NCBI RefSeq assembly: GCF_000955805.1
Contig: NZ_JYOA01000015.1
Location: 1 to 64,000, forward strand
Direction: 5' to 3'
DNA: 64,000 nucleotides
Source: Pseudomonas sp. 21
GTDB taxonomy: Bacteria; Pseudomonadota; Gammaproteobacteria; Pseudomonadales; Pseudomonadaceae
Part shown: positions 55,192 to 63,815 of the stretch, piece by piece
Layout of the letters: each line of letters begins with the position of its first letter
How positions within the stretch are numbered: position 1 is the stretch's first letter
The notes under the pieces: model-generated
The model's input: the letters and a program-made list of their open reading frames with translations, nothing else
Database searches by the model: none
Told to the model about the DNA's origin: nothing
Translations under genes and position numbers: made by a program

Positions 55192-56493
55192 TCAGGAGGG
55201 CTGCAGCTCCGCGGAATTGCCCGGGCCGGCGGCCAGTTCGGCGGACAAGGTCTTCTCGTCCAGCTGCTTGCACCACTTGGCGACCACGATGGTGGCCACG
55301 CCGTTGCCGACCAGGTTGGTCAGGGCGCGGGCTTCGGACATGAAGCGGTCGATACCCAGGATCAGCGCCAGGCCGGCAACCGGCAGGTGGCCGACGGCAG
55401 ACAGGGTGGCAGCCAGCACGATGAAGCCCGAACCGGTGACACCGGCGGCGCCCTTGGAGGCGATCAGCAGCACGACCAGCAGGGTCAGCTGGTGGGTGAT
55501 GTCCATCGGGGTGTCGGTCGCCTGGGCAATGAACACGGCGGCCATGGTCAGGTAGATCGAGGTGCCGTCCAGGTTGAACGAGTAGCCGGTCGGGATCACC
55601 AGGCCGACGACGCTCTTGTCGGCGCCCAGCTTCTCCATCTTGGCGATCATGCGCGGCAGGGCCGATTCGGAGGACGAGGTGCCCAGCACGATCAGCAGTT
55701 CTTCGCGGATGTAGGAGATGAAGCGCAGGATGCTGAAGCCGTGGGCGCGGGCGATGCCGCCCAGCACGATCAGCACGAACAGCAGGCAGGTGATGTAGAA
55801 GCACAGCATCAACTGACCCAGCTGCACCAGCGAGCCGAGGCCGTAGGCGCCGATGGTGAAGGCCATGGCACCGAAGGCGCCGATGGGCGCGACCTTCATG
55901 ATCACGTTGATGATGTTGAACATCACGTGGGTGATGCGATCGATGAACTCGAACACCGGCTTGCCGTAGTCACCCAGGCGGTGCAGCGCGTAGCCGAACA
56001 GCACGGAGAAGAACAGCACCTGCAGGATGTCACCGTTGGCGAAGGCGCCAACCACGGTGCTGGGGATGACGTTCATGAAGAAGTCGATGGTGCTCTGCTT
56101 CTCGCCCGAAGCGATGAAGCCGGTGAGCGCCGCGTTCTTGTTCATTTCGGCGGTCAGCGTGGCGACGTCGGCGTGCATGCCGGCACCCGGCTGGACGACG
56201 TTGACCACGACCAGGCCGATGATCAGCGCGATGGTGGAAACGATTTCGAAGTACAGCAGCGCCATGCCGCCCGTCTTCCCCACTGCCTTCATGCTCTGCA
56301 TGCCGGCGATACCGGTAACCACGGTGCAGAAGATGATCGGCGCGATGGCCATCTTGATCAGTTTGACGAAGCCATCGCCCAGCGGCTTCATCAGTTTGGC
56401 GGTGTCGGGGTAGAAGTGGCCAAGTGCGATACCGATGGCGATGGCGATCAGTACCTGCACATACAGGCTTTTGTAGAAGGGTTGCTTGGTCAT
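55192..56493 (-). CDS. dctA: C4-dicarboxylate transporter DctA
   Basis: The 433-residue protein is a full Dct[21 protein letters not shown] start, [20 protein letters not shown], the serine hairpin [15 protein letters not shown], and [20 protein letters not shown] in the transport core. It imports succinate, fumarate and malate with protons or sodium. A canonical sigma-54 promoter lies 120 bp upstream, so control by RpoN and a DctB/DctD-type system is expected. I chose the ATG at 56493, since the 14 upstream codons are not conserved. Confidence 0.96.
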   Translation of the reverse strand: MTKQPFYKSLYVQVLIAIAIGIALGHFYPDTAKLMKPLGDGFVKLIKMAIAPIIFCTVVTGIAGMQSMKAVGKTGGMALLYFEIVSTIALIIGLVVVNVVQPGAGMHADVATLTAEMNKNAALTGFIASGEKQSTIDFFMNVIPSTVVGAFANGDILQVLFFSVLFGYALHRLGDYGKPVFEFIDRITHVMFNIINVIMKVAPIGAFGAMAFTIGAYGLGSLVQLGQLMLCFYITCLLFVLIVLGGIARAHGFSILRFISYIREELLIVLGTSSSESALPRMIAKMEKLGADKSVVGLVIPTGYSFNLDGTSIYLTMAAVFIAQATDTPMDITHQLTLLVVLLIASKGAAGVTGSGFIVLAATLSAVGHLPVAGLALILGIDRFMSEARALTNLVGNGVATIVVAKWCKQLDEKTLSAELAAGPGNSAELQPS

Positions 56494-56612
56494 GGCAGCT
56501 CTGTCCTCTGGGCCTGCGCTCCGGAGGAGGCGCAAGACCGAACGCGTTATCTCCCTGCAATGGGAGAATTTGTTTTCAGGGCATGCCAGACGGCAGGCCT
56601 TGCTCGCCTATC

Positions 56613-56627
56613 GCAAGTGCTGTGCCA
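56613..56627 (-). promoter_or_regulatory. Sigma-54 (-24/-12) promoter of dctA
   Basis: The minus strand reads TGGCAC-AGCAC-TTGC, an exact match to the TGGCAC-N5-TTGC consensus, 120 bp upstream of the dctA ATG. The GC-rich palindromes at about 56705-56755 lie on the upstream side, where an enhancer-binding protein site would be expected. Confidence 0.85.
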
Positions 56628-56856
56628 GACCTTTAAAAAATATGTAACCCCTTTAAATTCAATGGCTTCCCTAAAAAGGCAGGGCACGGAAGGCGCCGAA
56701 TCTGGCGGAAACCCGCCTCCTCGCTGGCGGGTTTCCCGCCCTCTGGCGGGTATCCGCCACGGCCTTCGTACCGTAGATTGTAGAACTCCGATCAGGTTCG
56801 ATCGGGTTTGCCGCACTGTTCTTTCGGACCTGCGGACAGAACAACAAGGACCGCTC

Positions 56857-57858
56857 ATGCGTGAACGCACCATTGCCAGCCATTTCGTCCGCGCCGCCGT
56901 CCATGGGGCCCAGCGCAAGGGGCTGGATGTCCAAGCCCTGCTGCGTGACGCCGGCATCGCCCCGGCCATCCTCGACGAGCCCCGCGCACGGATCGATCCG
57001 TCGCAGTTCAGCTGCCTGATGCAACGCCTGTGGGAAGTGCTCGACGACGAGTACATGGGTTTCGGCGCCATGCCCAGCAAGCGTGGCACCTTCGCCATGA
57101 TGTGCAACGCGATCATCCACTGCCGCACGCTGGAAAAGGCACTGGGACGTGGCGCGCTGTTCTACGGACTGTTTCCCGAGGCACCTCGGATCGAACTGCT
57201 GCGCGACGGCGACCGCGCCCGCCTGACCCTGGACGAGACCCACCTGCGCGACCCGGACCACTTCCTCGCCGAGAGCCTGCTGCTCATCTGGCATCGCCTG
57301 GCCAGTTGGCTGATCGGTCAGCGCATCCGCCTGGAGGAAGCCACCTTCAGCTACCCGGCCCCCGAGCACCAGGCCGAGTACGACCTGCTGTTCCCCTGCC
57401 CTCGTCGCTTCGCTGCCGGCAGCACCAGCCTGTTGTTGCAGGCTCGCTATCTGGACATGCCGCTGCTGCAGGACGAGCGCACGCTCAAGCACTTCCTCAA
57501 GGATTCGCCCGCCGACCTGCTCGCCCGCCCCGACGGCGGCGACAGCCTGACCAGCCAGATCCGCCGCCTGCTCGGCCGCGACTGCCGCAGTTGGCCGGAC
57601 CTGGAGCAGGTTGCTGCGCAACTGCACATGAGCCCGCAGACCCTGCGCCGCCATCTGCGGGAAGAAGGGCCGAACTTCCAGGAATTGAAGGACCAGCTGC
57701 GCCGCGACCTGGCGATCTACTACCTGGGCCGCGACGAGCACTCGATCCAGGACATCGCCGACCAGCTCGGCTTCTCCGAGCCCTCGGCGTTCCACCGGGC
57801 GTTCAAGAAATGGACGGGGCTGACGCCAGGGGCGTATCGGGCGCAGCAGGGGGAGTGA
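56857..57858 (+). CDS. AraC-family regulator (OruR/ArgR-like subgroup)
   Basis: The 333-residue protein has an N-terminal arabinose-binding-like domain (SHFVRAAVHGAQRKGLDVQA, then GMGxxxxSxx-type GAMPSKRGTFAMMCNAII) and a C-terminal AraC double helix-turn-helix: LEQVAAQLHMSPQTLRRHLR and IADQLGFSEPSAFHRAFKKW. Proteins of this build regulate amino acid and small-molecule catabolism. It is divergent from dctA across 363 bp; whether it controls dctA is not shown. The much longer frame to the left is an antisense artefact over dctA. Confidence 0.92.
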   Translation: MRERTIASHFVRAAVHGAQRKGLDVQALLRDAGIAPAILDEPRARIDPSQFSCLMQRLWEVLDDEYMGFGAMPSKRGTFAMMCNAIIHCRTLEKALGRGALFYGLFPEAPRIELLRDGDRARLTLDETHLRDPDHFLAESLLLIWHRLASWLIGQRIRLEEATFSYPAPEHQAEYDLLFPCPRRFAAGSTSLLLQARYLDMPLLQDERTLKHFLKDSPADLLARPDGGDSLTSQIRRLLGRDCRSWPDLEQVAAQLHMSPQTLRRHLREEGPNFQELKDQLRRDLAIYYLGRDEHSIQDIADQLGFSEPSAFHRAFKKWTGLTPGAYRAQQGE

Positions 57859-57900
57859 GACGAAGGCGCGCTCCCTGCATCGGGAGGCGGTGCGATGAGT

Positions 57901-57977
57901 GTTCGCGAGCAAGCTCGCTCCTGCAGGATCAGCCCTGTGCCGGATTCGCCCTTTGTAGGAGCGAGCTTGCTCGCGAA
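57901..57977. repeat. REP-type inverted repeat pair, outward arrangement
   Basis: GTTCGCGAGCAAGCTCGCTC starts at 57901 and TGTAGGAGCGAGCTTGCTCG at 57954, so the two units are in the opposite order to the copies at 32421 and 55004. It lies between the convergent AraC regulator and phoQ genes. Confidence 0.88.
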
Positions 57978-57999
57978 ATTGATCCCCGCCGACTCTCGA

Positions 58000-59343
58000 T
58001 CAACCCGGCAGGCGAATCCGGAAGCAAGCGCCGCCCAGTTCGGAATCCTCCAGCGCCAGCTCGCCGTCGTAGCTGTCGATGATGTCCTTCACCACCGCCG
58101 TGCCGATGCCCTGGCCGGGGTGCTGGGTGTCCAGCCGCTCGCCACGCTTGAGGATGCGTTCGCGCTGGCTGGCCGGCACGCCGGGGCCATCGTCCTCGAT
58201 GATCAGCTCGAACATCCGGCCGTTCTTGCGCGCACTGACCTTCACCGTGGTCAGGCACAGGCGGTAGGCGTTCTCCAGCAGGTTGCCGAGCATCTCCAGC
58301 AAGGCGCCCTTCTCCAGCGGCAGGGAAAATCCCGGCGCAATATCCCGCTCCAGCTTCACGCGCTTGTCGCGGTAGACTTTGTCCAGCGCGCCGCCGATGG
58401 TGTCCAGCAGCGGGTCGAGTGCCGCGCGGTGGCGGATCAGACCGCTCTTGCGCAGGGTCGCACGCTGCAGCTGGTAGCCGATCTGCTGGCTCATGCGCTC
58501 GATCTGGGTCTGCAGCACCTGCACCTGCTCACGGTTCTTCGGCTCGTCAGCGAGGGTTTCGCTGACGCCCTGCAACACCGCCAACGGCGTCTTCAGGCTG
58601 TGGGCAAGGTCGCCCAGGGAGTTGCGATAGCGCTCGCGCTGGGCACGCTCGCTTTCCAGCAGGCGGTTCACCGAATCGGTCAGGCGCAACATCTCGGCCG
58701 GGTGATCGTCGCTCAGGCGCTCGCGGTCGCCGGTCTCGATCTGGTCCAGCTCCGAACGCAGGCCGCGCATGGAGCGAAAGCCCCAGCCAAGGCCGAGCCA
58801 CAACAGGCCCAACAACAACAGCAGCGCGCCACCCAGCCACAGGTAGAGCTGGTCGCGGAAGCCGCTGACCAGCTCGCGGAACTCGCTTTCCGGCTGCATG
58901 GTGACGATGCTGTAGGCCGCGCGCTTGCCCCCCAGGAGATCGATCTCCACGTCGTAGACGAAGAACTCCTGGCCGGTGGCGTCGCGGATACGGGTGAACT
59001 CGTCGATCAGGCCATCGTACTTGGGCGAGTAATCGACGCTTTCGTCCTGGGCCGAGGTGGAGCGCCATACCAGCTTGCCGGACTGGTCGTAGATGAAGCC
59101 CAGCAACTTGGACTCGGGGAGGTTGAAATCCTCCACCGGCAGGTGCTCGGGCATGCTCAGGACATTGCCCTCGATGCGCGCCGAGGACACCAGGGTCGCC
59201 ACGTCCGCCGCCAGGCGCTGCTGGATGGCGTTCTCCAGGGCGATGCTGAACGCACGCTGGAGAGCCGGCAGCAGCGCCGCCATGAACAGCACGGCGAGAA
59301 TCGCCGCACCGATCATCAGCCGCAGCCGCAGCGAGCGGATCAT
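58000..59343 (-). CDS. phoQ: Sensor histidine kinase PhoQ
   Basis: The 447-residue protein has an N-terminal membrane helix (MIRSLRLRLMIGAAILAVLF), a periplasmic sensor region with acidic patches (DESVDYSPKYDGLIDEF), and a second helix (LYLWLGGALLLLLGLLWLGL). A HAMP-like linker precedes LAHSLKTPLAVLQG, whose His is the phospho-acceptor. The ATPase domain follows: NLLENAYRLC, IEDDGPGV and GQGIGTAVVKDIID. PhoQ senses low Mg2+ and cationic peptides and phosphorylates PhoP. It overlaps the phoP stop by 4 bp. Confidence 0.96.
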   Translation of the reverse strand: MIRSLRLRLMIGAAILAVLFMAALLPALQRAFSIALENAIQQRLAADVATLVSSARIEGNVLSMPEHLPVEDFNLPESKLLGFIYDQSGKLVWRSTSAQDESVDYSPKYDGLIDEFTRIRDATGQEFFVYDVEIDLLGGKRAAYSIVTMQPESEFRELVSGFRDQLYLWLGGALLLLLGLLWLGLGWGFRSMRGLRSELDQIETGDRERLSDDHPAEMLRLTDSVNRLLESERAQRERYRNSLGDLAHSLKTPLAVLQGVSETLADEPKNREQVQVLQTQIERMSQQIGYQLQRATLRKSGLIRHRAALDPLLDTIGGALDKVYRDKRVKLERDIAPGFSLPLEKGALLEMLGNLLENAYRLCLTTVKVSARKNGRMFELIIEDDGPGVPASQRERILKRGERLDTQHPGQGIGTAVVKDIIDSYDGELALEDSELGGACFRIRLPG

Positions 59344-60017
59344 TTACACAGCTCGTTGAAGATGTAGCCCTGGCCGCGCACGGTATCGATCGGCTTGAAC
59401 TGCGCGGCACTCTCCAGCTTGCGGCGCAGCCGGCCGACCAGCACCTCGATGACGTTCGGATCACGCTCGTCGTCGTCCGGGTAGAGCTGCTCGATCAGGC
59501 GCTCCTTGGCCACCACCTGCTGGTGATGCCGCATGAGGTATTCGAGGATGCGGTACTCGAAGGCCGTCAGCTGCAGCGATTCGCCATTGACCAGTGCCTG
59601 CTTGCGGTTGGTGTCCAGCACCAGCGGGCCGGCTTCGATGCTCGACTGGGCGAAGCCGCTGGAACGGCGCAGCAGTGCGTTCAGGCGAGCCTCCAGCTCT
59701 TCGAACTGGAAGGGCTTGACCACGTAGTCGTCGGCGCCGGCGGCCAGGCCTTCGACCTTGTCCTGCCAGTTGCCGCGGGCGGTGAGGATGAGGATGGGGA
59801 AGGTCTTGCCCTGGCTGCGGAATTCGCGGATCAGGTCCAGGCCACTCATGCCCGGCAGCCCGAGGTCGATCATTGCCAGGTCGTGATGGTATTCGCTGGC
59901 GCGGTAGAGCGCCTCTTCGGCGTTGGCGACGGCATCGACCACATGGCCTTGCTCGCCGAGCCGGGTATACAGGTGATGGCGCAGCAGCGCCTCGTCTTCC
60001 ACCACCAGCAGTTTCAT
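59340..60017 (-). CDS. phoP: Response regulator PhoP
   Basis: The 225-residue OmpR-type regulator has the receiver residues LLVVEDEALLR, MIDLGLPGMSGL (phospho-acceptor Asp51) and YVVKPF (Lys101), and a winged-helix output domain (LTAFEYRILEYLMRH, VIEVLVGRLRRKLE, GYIFNEL). It activates oprH-phoP-phoQ and lipid A modification genes under low Mg2+. The start at 60017 (MKLLVVEDEALL) is conserved. It lies 56 bp after oprH and is cotranscribed with it. Confidence 0.96.
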   Translation of the reverse strand: MKLLVVEDEALLRHHLYTRLGEQGHVVDAVANAEEALYRASEYHHDLAMIDLGLPGMSGLDLIREFRSQGKTFPILILTARGNWQDKVEGLAAGADDYVVKPFQFEELEARLNALLRRSSGFAQSSIEAGPLVLDTNRKQALVNGESLQLTAFEYRILEYLMRHHQQVVAKERLIEQLYPDDDERDPNVIEVLVGRLRRKLESAAQFKPIDTVRGQGYIFNELCK

Positions 60018-60073
60018 GCGCGTGCTCCCTGAGTCAGGCAACCGGGCCACGCGGGGCCCGGTTGCGGTACCGG

Positions 60074-60685
60074 TCAGAACTTGTAGTTGGCGCCCAGGTA
60101 GAACTGGGAGCTGCTGTGCAGGTCAAGGGATCCCACCTTGCCACCACCGTGCGGGCTCATCTCGGTACTCGCGTTGGTACGCAGGTAACGGTAGCCGCCT
60201 TCTACGGATGCGTTCTTGCCGAGTTCCTGGAGAATACCGGCTTGGGCGCCGATGGCGTAACCCACGTCGCTGTCACGGCTGTAGCCCTTGGAGTCCTGTT
60301 CCAGCTTGACCAGGCCGGCGGTGCCGCCGCCGAACAGCTTGGTGCCCTGGTCGCCCAGCGGCAGGAAGGCGTCGTAGCTGCCGAGCAGGTTCTGCTGGCG
60401 CAGCTTCAGGCCGTTCTCGGTGTCGGAGACGTTTTCATAGGTGACGTAGTAGCGGCCCTGCTCCATCTGCTGGCCGGCGCGCACGCCCCAGGTGCCGCTG
60501 TTGTTGATCACGCTGTCGAATTTCGGGTTGCCCAGGTTGCGGTTCAGCGCGTCGGACTTCTGGATGTTGTTGCTGGTTTCACCCCAGGTCATGCCGACGA
60601 AGGTGTCGGCGGCGCTGGCTGCGGTCGCGGCGACGCTGGCACCGAGAATGGCGGTGGCGAGGGCGATTTTCTTCATGGTTTTCAT
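60074..60685 (-). CDS. oprH: Outer membrane protein OprH
   Basis: The 203-residue precursor has a signal peptide (MKTMKKIALATAILGASVAA, cleavage after ASA) and forms a small 8-stranded beta-barrel ending in YLGANYKF with a terminal Phe. Segments FVGMTWGETSNNIQKS and LRQQNLLGSYDAFLPLG are diagnostic of OprH, which binds LPS at cation sites when Mg2+ is scarce. The first ATG has GGGAG seven bases upstream. It is the first gene of oprH-phoP-phoQ. A direct-repeat PhoP box lies about 85-100 bp upstream. Confidence 0.96.
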   Translation of the reverse strand: MKTMKKIALATAILGASVAATAASAADTFVGMTWGETSNNIQKSDALNRNLGNPKFDSVINNSGTWGVRAGQQMEQGRYYVTYENVSDTENGLKLRQQNLLGSYDAFLPLGDQGTKLFGGGTAGLVKLEQDSKGYSRDSDVGYAIGAQAGILQELGKNASVEGGYRYLRTNASTEMSPHGGGKVGSLDLHSSSQFYLGANYKF

Positions 60686-60747
60686 GGGGAGTCTCCCGTC
60701 AAGGATGTCTGTAATGTGTTGACGGGGAGTAGGTTACGAGGGGGGCA

Positions 60748-60786
60748 CTGAACCGAACCTGTCGGACTGCTGAACCAATGCTGAAC
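60748..60786 (-). promoter_or_regulatory. PhoP box array upstream of oprH
   Basis: On the plus strand CTGAAC occurs at 60748, 60770 and 60781, with a partial CTG at 60759, all in 11-bp phase. On the minus strand this reads GTTCAG-N5-GTTCAG, the direct-repeat PhoP site. It is placed to activate the oprH promoter; a TAACCT at 60732-60737 could be the -10 box. Confidence 0.75.
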
Positions 60787-60813
60787 GACGTGGCTGAAGG
60801 AAAATTCCGCCTA

Positions 60814-60858
60814 TGTAGGAGCCCCCGTGGCGCGACCGCGGGCAGGCCCGCTCCTGCA
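60814..60858. repeat. Degenerate REP-like element
   Basis: TGTAGGAGCCCCCGTGGCGC faces GGGCAGGCCCGCTCCTGCA across ~10 bp. It shares the GTAGGAGC edges of the other elements but has a different core. Confidence 0.6.
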
Positions 60859-60862
60859 GACA

Positions 60863-60894
60863 GGCAAAGCCCCGGCGCAGGCCGGGGCTTTGCC
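60863..60894 (-). terminator. Terminator of the lytic transglycosylase gene
   Basis: GGCAAAGCCCCGGC pairs with GCCGGGGCTTTGCC (14 bp, 4-nt loop), 15 bp after the stop of the transglycosylase gene on the minus strand. There is no long T-run. Confidence 0.65.
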
Positions 60895-60908
60895 TGGCCG
60901 GGACGAAC

Positions 60909-62120
60909 TTACTGCGCGCCCTGCAGCGCCTTCAGGATTTTCTGCCCTGCGCGTCCGTCCGCCGGTGTCATTCCGCGCTTGGTCTGCTCCTGCTGGATCG
61001 CCTTGCGCGTCACGTCGCCGATCATGCCGTCAGGCTGGCCGATGTCGTAGCCGCGCTGGATCAGCAGCTCCTGCAACTCCTTGCGCTGTGCCCGGCTCAA
61101 GCCGGGATCGTCGGTCGGCCAGGGTGTGCGCAGGCCCGGCTCGCCGCGCAGTCGATCAGACAGCAAGGCTATGGCCAGTGCGTAGCTTTCCGCCGCGTTG
61201 TAGGAATAGATCGCGTCGTAGTTGCGCAGTACCAGGAAGGCCGGGCCATTGCCGCCGGCCGGCAGCAGGATCGCCGCCTTGGAGTCGATGCTCGGGATCG
61301 GCTTGCCGTCGATGCGCGTCACGCCGCGGCTGGTCCAGTCCGACAGCGCGCGGCGCTTGGTGCGCCCGGCCAGTGCCGCATCGAAGCCGGCCGGCAGTTT
61401 CACCTCGTAGCCCCAGGGCTGCCCTTCGCGCCAGCCGGCCTTGCGCAGGTAGTTGGCGGTGGACGCCAGGGCATCAGCGGTACTGCCCACGAGGTCGCGG
61501 TGACCGTCGCCGTCGAAGTCCTCGGCGATGCGCGCGTAGGTCGAGGGCATGAACTGCGTCTGACCAAAGGCGCCCGCCCAGGAACCGGTGATGCCGCTGT
61601 CGCGGATATCGCCCTGCTGCAGCAGCTTGAGGGTGGCGATGAATTCACCCTGGAAGAACGACTGGCGCCGCCCGTAGCAGGACAGCGTCGACAGCGAAAC
61701 CAGCAACGGGCGCTTGCCGGTGATACGGCCATAGTCGCTCTCCACGCCCCACACGGCGACCACCGTGGCCGGGTCGACCTGATAGCGCGCGGCAACCTTG
61801 CGCAGCAGGTCGGCGTGCTCGGCCATGCGGGCCTTGCCATCAGCGACGCGCTGGTCGTCCACCAGCCCGGCCAGGTAGTCCCAGATTGGCGTGGTGAACT
61901 CGGGCTGGGCGTCCAGCAGCGGCAGCACGGTCATGTCCGGCTGCAGACCCTGGGTGAACTGCGCGAAGCTGGCGGCGCTGACGCCCTTGGCCTGGGCCGC
62001 GCCCTGCAGGCGGTTCAGGCAGGAACCGAAATCGTCGCCCGGCGCGGCCTGCGCCAGTGCCGCCGGCAGCAGCAGGGACAAGGCCAGGGAAGCGCGGCGC
62101 GCGATGGAGGAAGTCTTCAT
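60909..62120 (-). CDS. Lytic murein transglycosylase (MltB/SltB2-like) with peptidoglycan-binding tail
   Basis: The 403-residue protein has a signal peptide (LALSLLLPAALAQA), then a family-3 lytic transglycosylase domain: VVAVWGVESDYGRITG with the catalytic Glu, and AGAFGQTQFMPSTYA. A C-terminal PG-binding-1 domain follows (RKELQELLIQRGYDIGQPDG). It cleaves the MurNAc-GlcNAc bond to 1,6-anhydro ends. There is no lipobox, so it is soluble and periplasmic. The start overlaps the stop of the PL7 gene (4 bp), so they form an operon. Confidence 0.93.
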   Translation of the reverse strand: MKTSSIARRASLALSLLLPAALAQAAPGDDFGSCLNRLQGAAQAKGVSAASFAQFTQGLQPDMTVLPLLDAQPEFTTPIWDYLAGLVDDQRVADGKARMAEHADLLRKVAARYQVDPATVVAVWGVESDYGRITGKRPLLVSLSTLSCYGRRQSFFQGEFIATLKLLQQGDIRDSGITGSWAGAFGQTQFMPSTYARIAEDFDGDGHRDLVGSTADALASTANYLRKAGWREGQPWGYEVKLPAGFDAALAGRTKRRALSDWTSRGVTRIDGKPIPSIDSKAAILLPAGGNGPAFLVLRNYDAIYSYNAAESYALAIALLSDRLRGEPGLRTPWPTDDPGLSRAQRKELQELLIQRGYDIGQPDGMIGDVTRKAIQQEQTKRGMTPADGRAGQKILKALQGAQ

Positions 62121-62788
62121 TGGTGTCGGATGCTCAGATCGGTAAAGGTGGCGCGCCCGCCTTCGCTGGCGGGCCCGCGATTGTCCTGCAGGTAGAGACC
62201 TGCCTTGAAGTACAGGCCCTGGTAGGCCCATTTCGTATCCAGTTGCTGGCTGACCTGGCCGTCCTCGACCTGCACGCTCAGCACCCCGCTGCTGGACACG
62301 CCCAGCCGGTAGGTAAAGGTATCGCCCAGGGGGATGCCGTCATAGACGGTATAGGTGCGCGTGGTGATGTCGTCCGGCCGATCGCGAACCAGCGCCTGTA
62401 CCCGCGCCTTGTCCAGGCGCTGCTGGTAGACCAGCTTGACCAGCGGCAGGGCCTCGGCGCTGCCACTACCGTTGCTGTGGATCTGCCCGATCACCATGCG
62501 CCGGCTGGAAGGCACCGCTTCCACGCGCAGGGTGGCAACCATGAGGTTGTCCGCCAACGGGTAGCGCCAGGTCACCAGACGACCGTCAGCCTTGGTTTCG
62601 CGCAATTCGGTGCGAGGATATTCGCTGCCGCTGGTATGGGCGCCATTGACCGGCACCCAGAACTCCACGCCATCGGCGCTGCGGCGGAAATACGGGCTCT
62701 CGTAGTCACGGCCGAGTTTCGCCGTGGAAATGGTCGCGGCCGGGCCGCGTTGGGGAATGGTCAGATTCCAGGTGCTCAGGTCCAACAT
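62117..62788 (-). CDS. Polysaccharide lyase family 7 (alginate-lyase-like)
   Basis: The 223-residue protein matches PL7. The jelly-roll strands carry YPRTELRE (Arg and Glu), VIGQIHSNG (catalytic His region) and YFKAGLYLQD (Lys and Tyr). These are the three PL7 signature blocks (RxELR, QIH, YFKxGxYxQ). There is no signal peptide, so it is cytoplasmic or released by another route. It resembles the PA1167 protein in length. PL7 enzymes cleave alginate by beta-elimination. It is coupled to the transglycosylase gene. Confidence 0.93.
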   Translation of the reverse strand: MLDLSTWNLTIPQRGPAATISTAKLGRDYESPYFRRSADGVEFWVPVNGAHTSGSEYPRTELRETKADGRLVTWRYPLADNLMVATLRVEAVPSSRRMVIGQIHSNGSGSAEALPLVKLVYQQRLDKARVQALVRDRPDDITTRTYTVYDGIPLGDTFTYRLGVSSSGVLSVQVEDGQVSQQLDTKWAYQGLYFKAGLYLQDNRGPASEGGRATFTDLSIRHQ

Positions 62789-62970
62789 CGGCCTATCGCT
62801 TCGCGGGTCAGGACATGGGCGCAAGGGTAGACGACGCCGTCTGACTTTTCACTCGTCCGACGTTCTATCTTTCGACCAACAACCGCGCCCTTGAGCGGCT
62901 GCGTGCATTCTGCACGAGCGTTTTCCGCCTCAACGGCTATCGTCAAGGTTCCCCGCTCAGGAGAGTCACC

Positions 62971-63771
62971 ATGCGCCTGCTCACCGCCCTGCTGCTGTTC
63001 GCCTTTGCGGCCAGCGCTTCCGCTGCGATCAAGACCCAGGAAATTCCCTACGAATCCACTGATGGAACGAAAATGATCGGCTACTTCGCCTACGACGATG
63101 CCAAATCCGGCATACGCCCCGGCGTCATCGTCGTTCACGAATTCTGGGGACTGAACGACTACGCCAAGCGCCGTGCCCGTGACCTCGCTGCCTTGGGCTA
63201 CAGCGCCCTGGCCATCGACATGTACGGCGAAGGCAAGCACACCGAGCATCCCAACGACGCCAAGGCTTTCATGGCCGAGGCGCTGAAGAATGCCGATGTC
63301 GCCAAGGCGCGCTTCCAGGCCGGGCTGGAACTGCTGAAGAAGCAACCGCAGACCGACCCGAGCAAGATCGCCGCGATCGGCTACTGCTTCGGCGGCAAGG
63401 TGGTGCTGGACATGGCCCGTGCCGGCCTGCCGCTGGCCGGTGTGGCGAGCTTCCACGGTGTGCTGGCGACCCAGACGCCCGCACAGCCGGGGGCGATCAA
63501 GGCGAAGATCCTGGTCGAGCATGGCGGCGCCGACACCCTGGTGCCGGCCGAAAGCGTCGACGCCTTCAAGGCCGAGATGGACAACGCCAAGGCCGACTAC
63601 AAGCTGGTCATCCAGCCCGGCGCCAAGCACAGCTTCACCAGCCCGGACGCCGACAAGCACAAGGGCCACGGCCTGGACGTGGGCTACGACAAGATCGCCG
63701 ACCAGAAGTCCTGGGCGGACCTGCAGGCGTTCTTCAAGGACATCTTCGACGTGAAGCCTGAGGGCGCGTAA
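62971..63771 (+). CDS. Secreted dienelactone-hydrolase-family protein
   Basis: The 266-residue protein has a signal peptide (MRLLTALLLFAFAASASA) and a dienelactone hydrolase fold: VIVVHEFWGLNDYAKRRARD with the conserved Glu, GYCFGGKVVLDMA with the nucleophilic Cys, GGADTLVPAES and GAKHSFT with Asp and His. Natural substrate is unknown; this periplasmic branch acts on esters or lactones. GGAGAG precedes the ATG at 62971. It is divergent from the PL7 operon. Confidence 0.9.
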   Translation: MRLLTALLLFAFAASASAAIKTQEIPYESTDGTKMIGYFAYDDAKSGIRPGVIVVHEFWGLNDYAKRRARDLAALGYSALAIDMYGEGKHTEHPNDAKAFMAEALKNADVAKARFQAGLELLKKQPQTDPSKIAAIGYCFGGKVVLDMARAGLPLAGVASFHGVLATQTPAQPGAIKAKILVEHGGADTLVPAESVDAFKAEMDNAKADYKLVIQPGAKHSFTSPDADKHKGHGLDVGYDKIADQKSWADLQAFFKDIFDVKPEGA

Positions 63772-63789
63772 AAACGCCGGGCAATAAAA

Positions 63790-63815
63790 AACGGGAGCCC
63801 ATTCGGGCTCCCGCA
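63790..63815 (+). terminator. Terminator after the hydrolase gene
   Basis: ACGGGAGCCC and GGGCTCCCG form a 9-bp stem with an ATTC loop 18 bp after the stop. An A-run precedes it, so it could also act on the minus strand. Confidence 0.8.

Noticed and set aside
55126..56856. N-terminal ~577 codons of a 910-codon plus-strand frame
   Set aside because: This part is antisense to dctA and of low complexity. Only the last 333 codons (AraC regulator, from 56857) are real.
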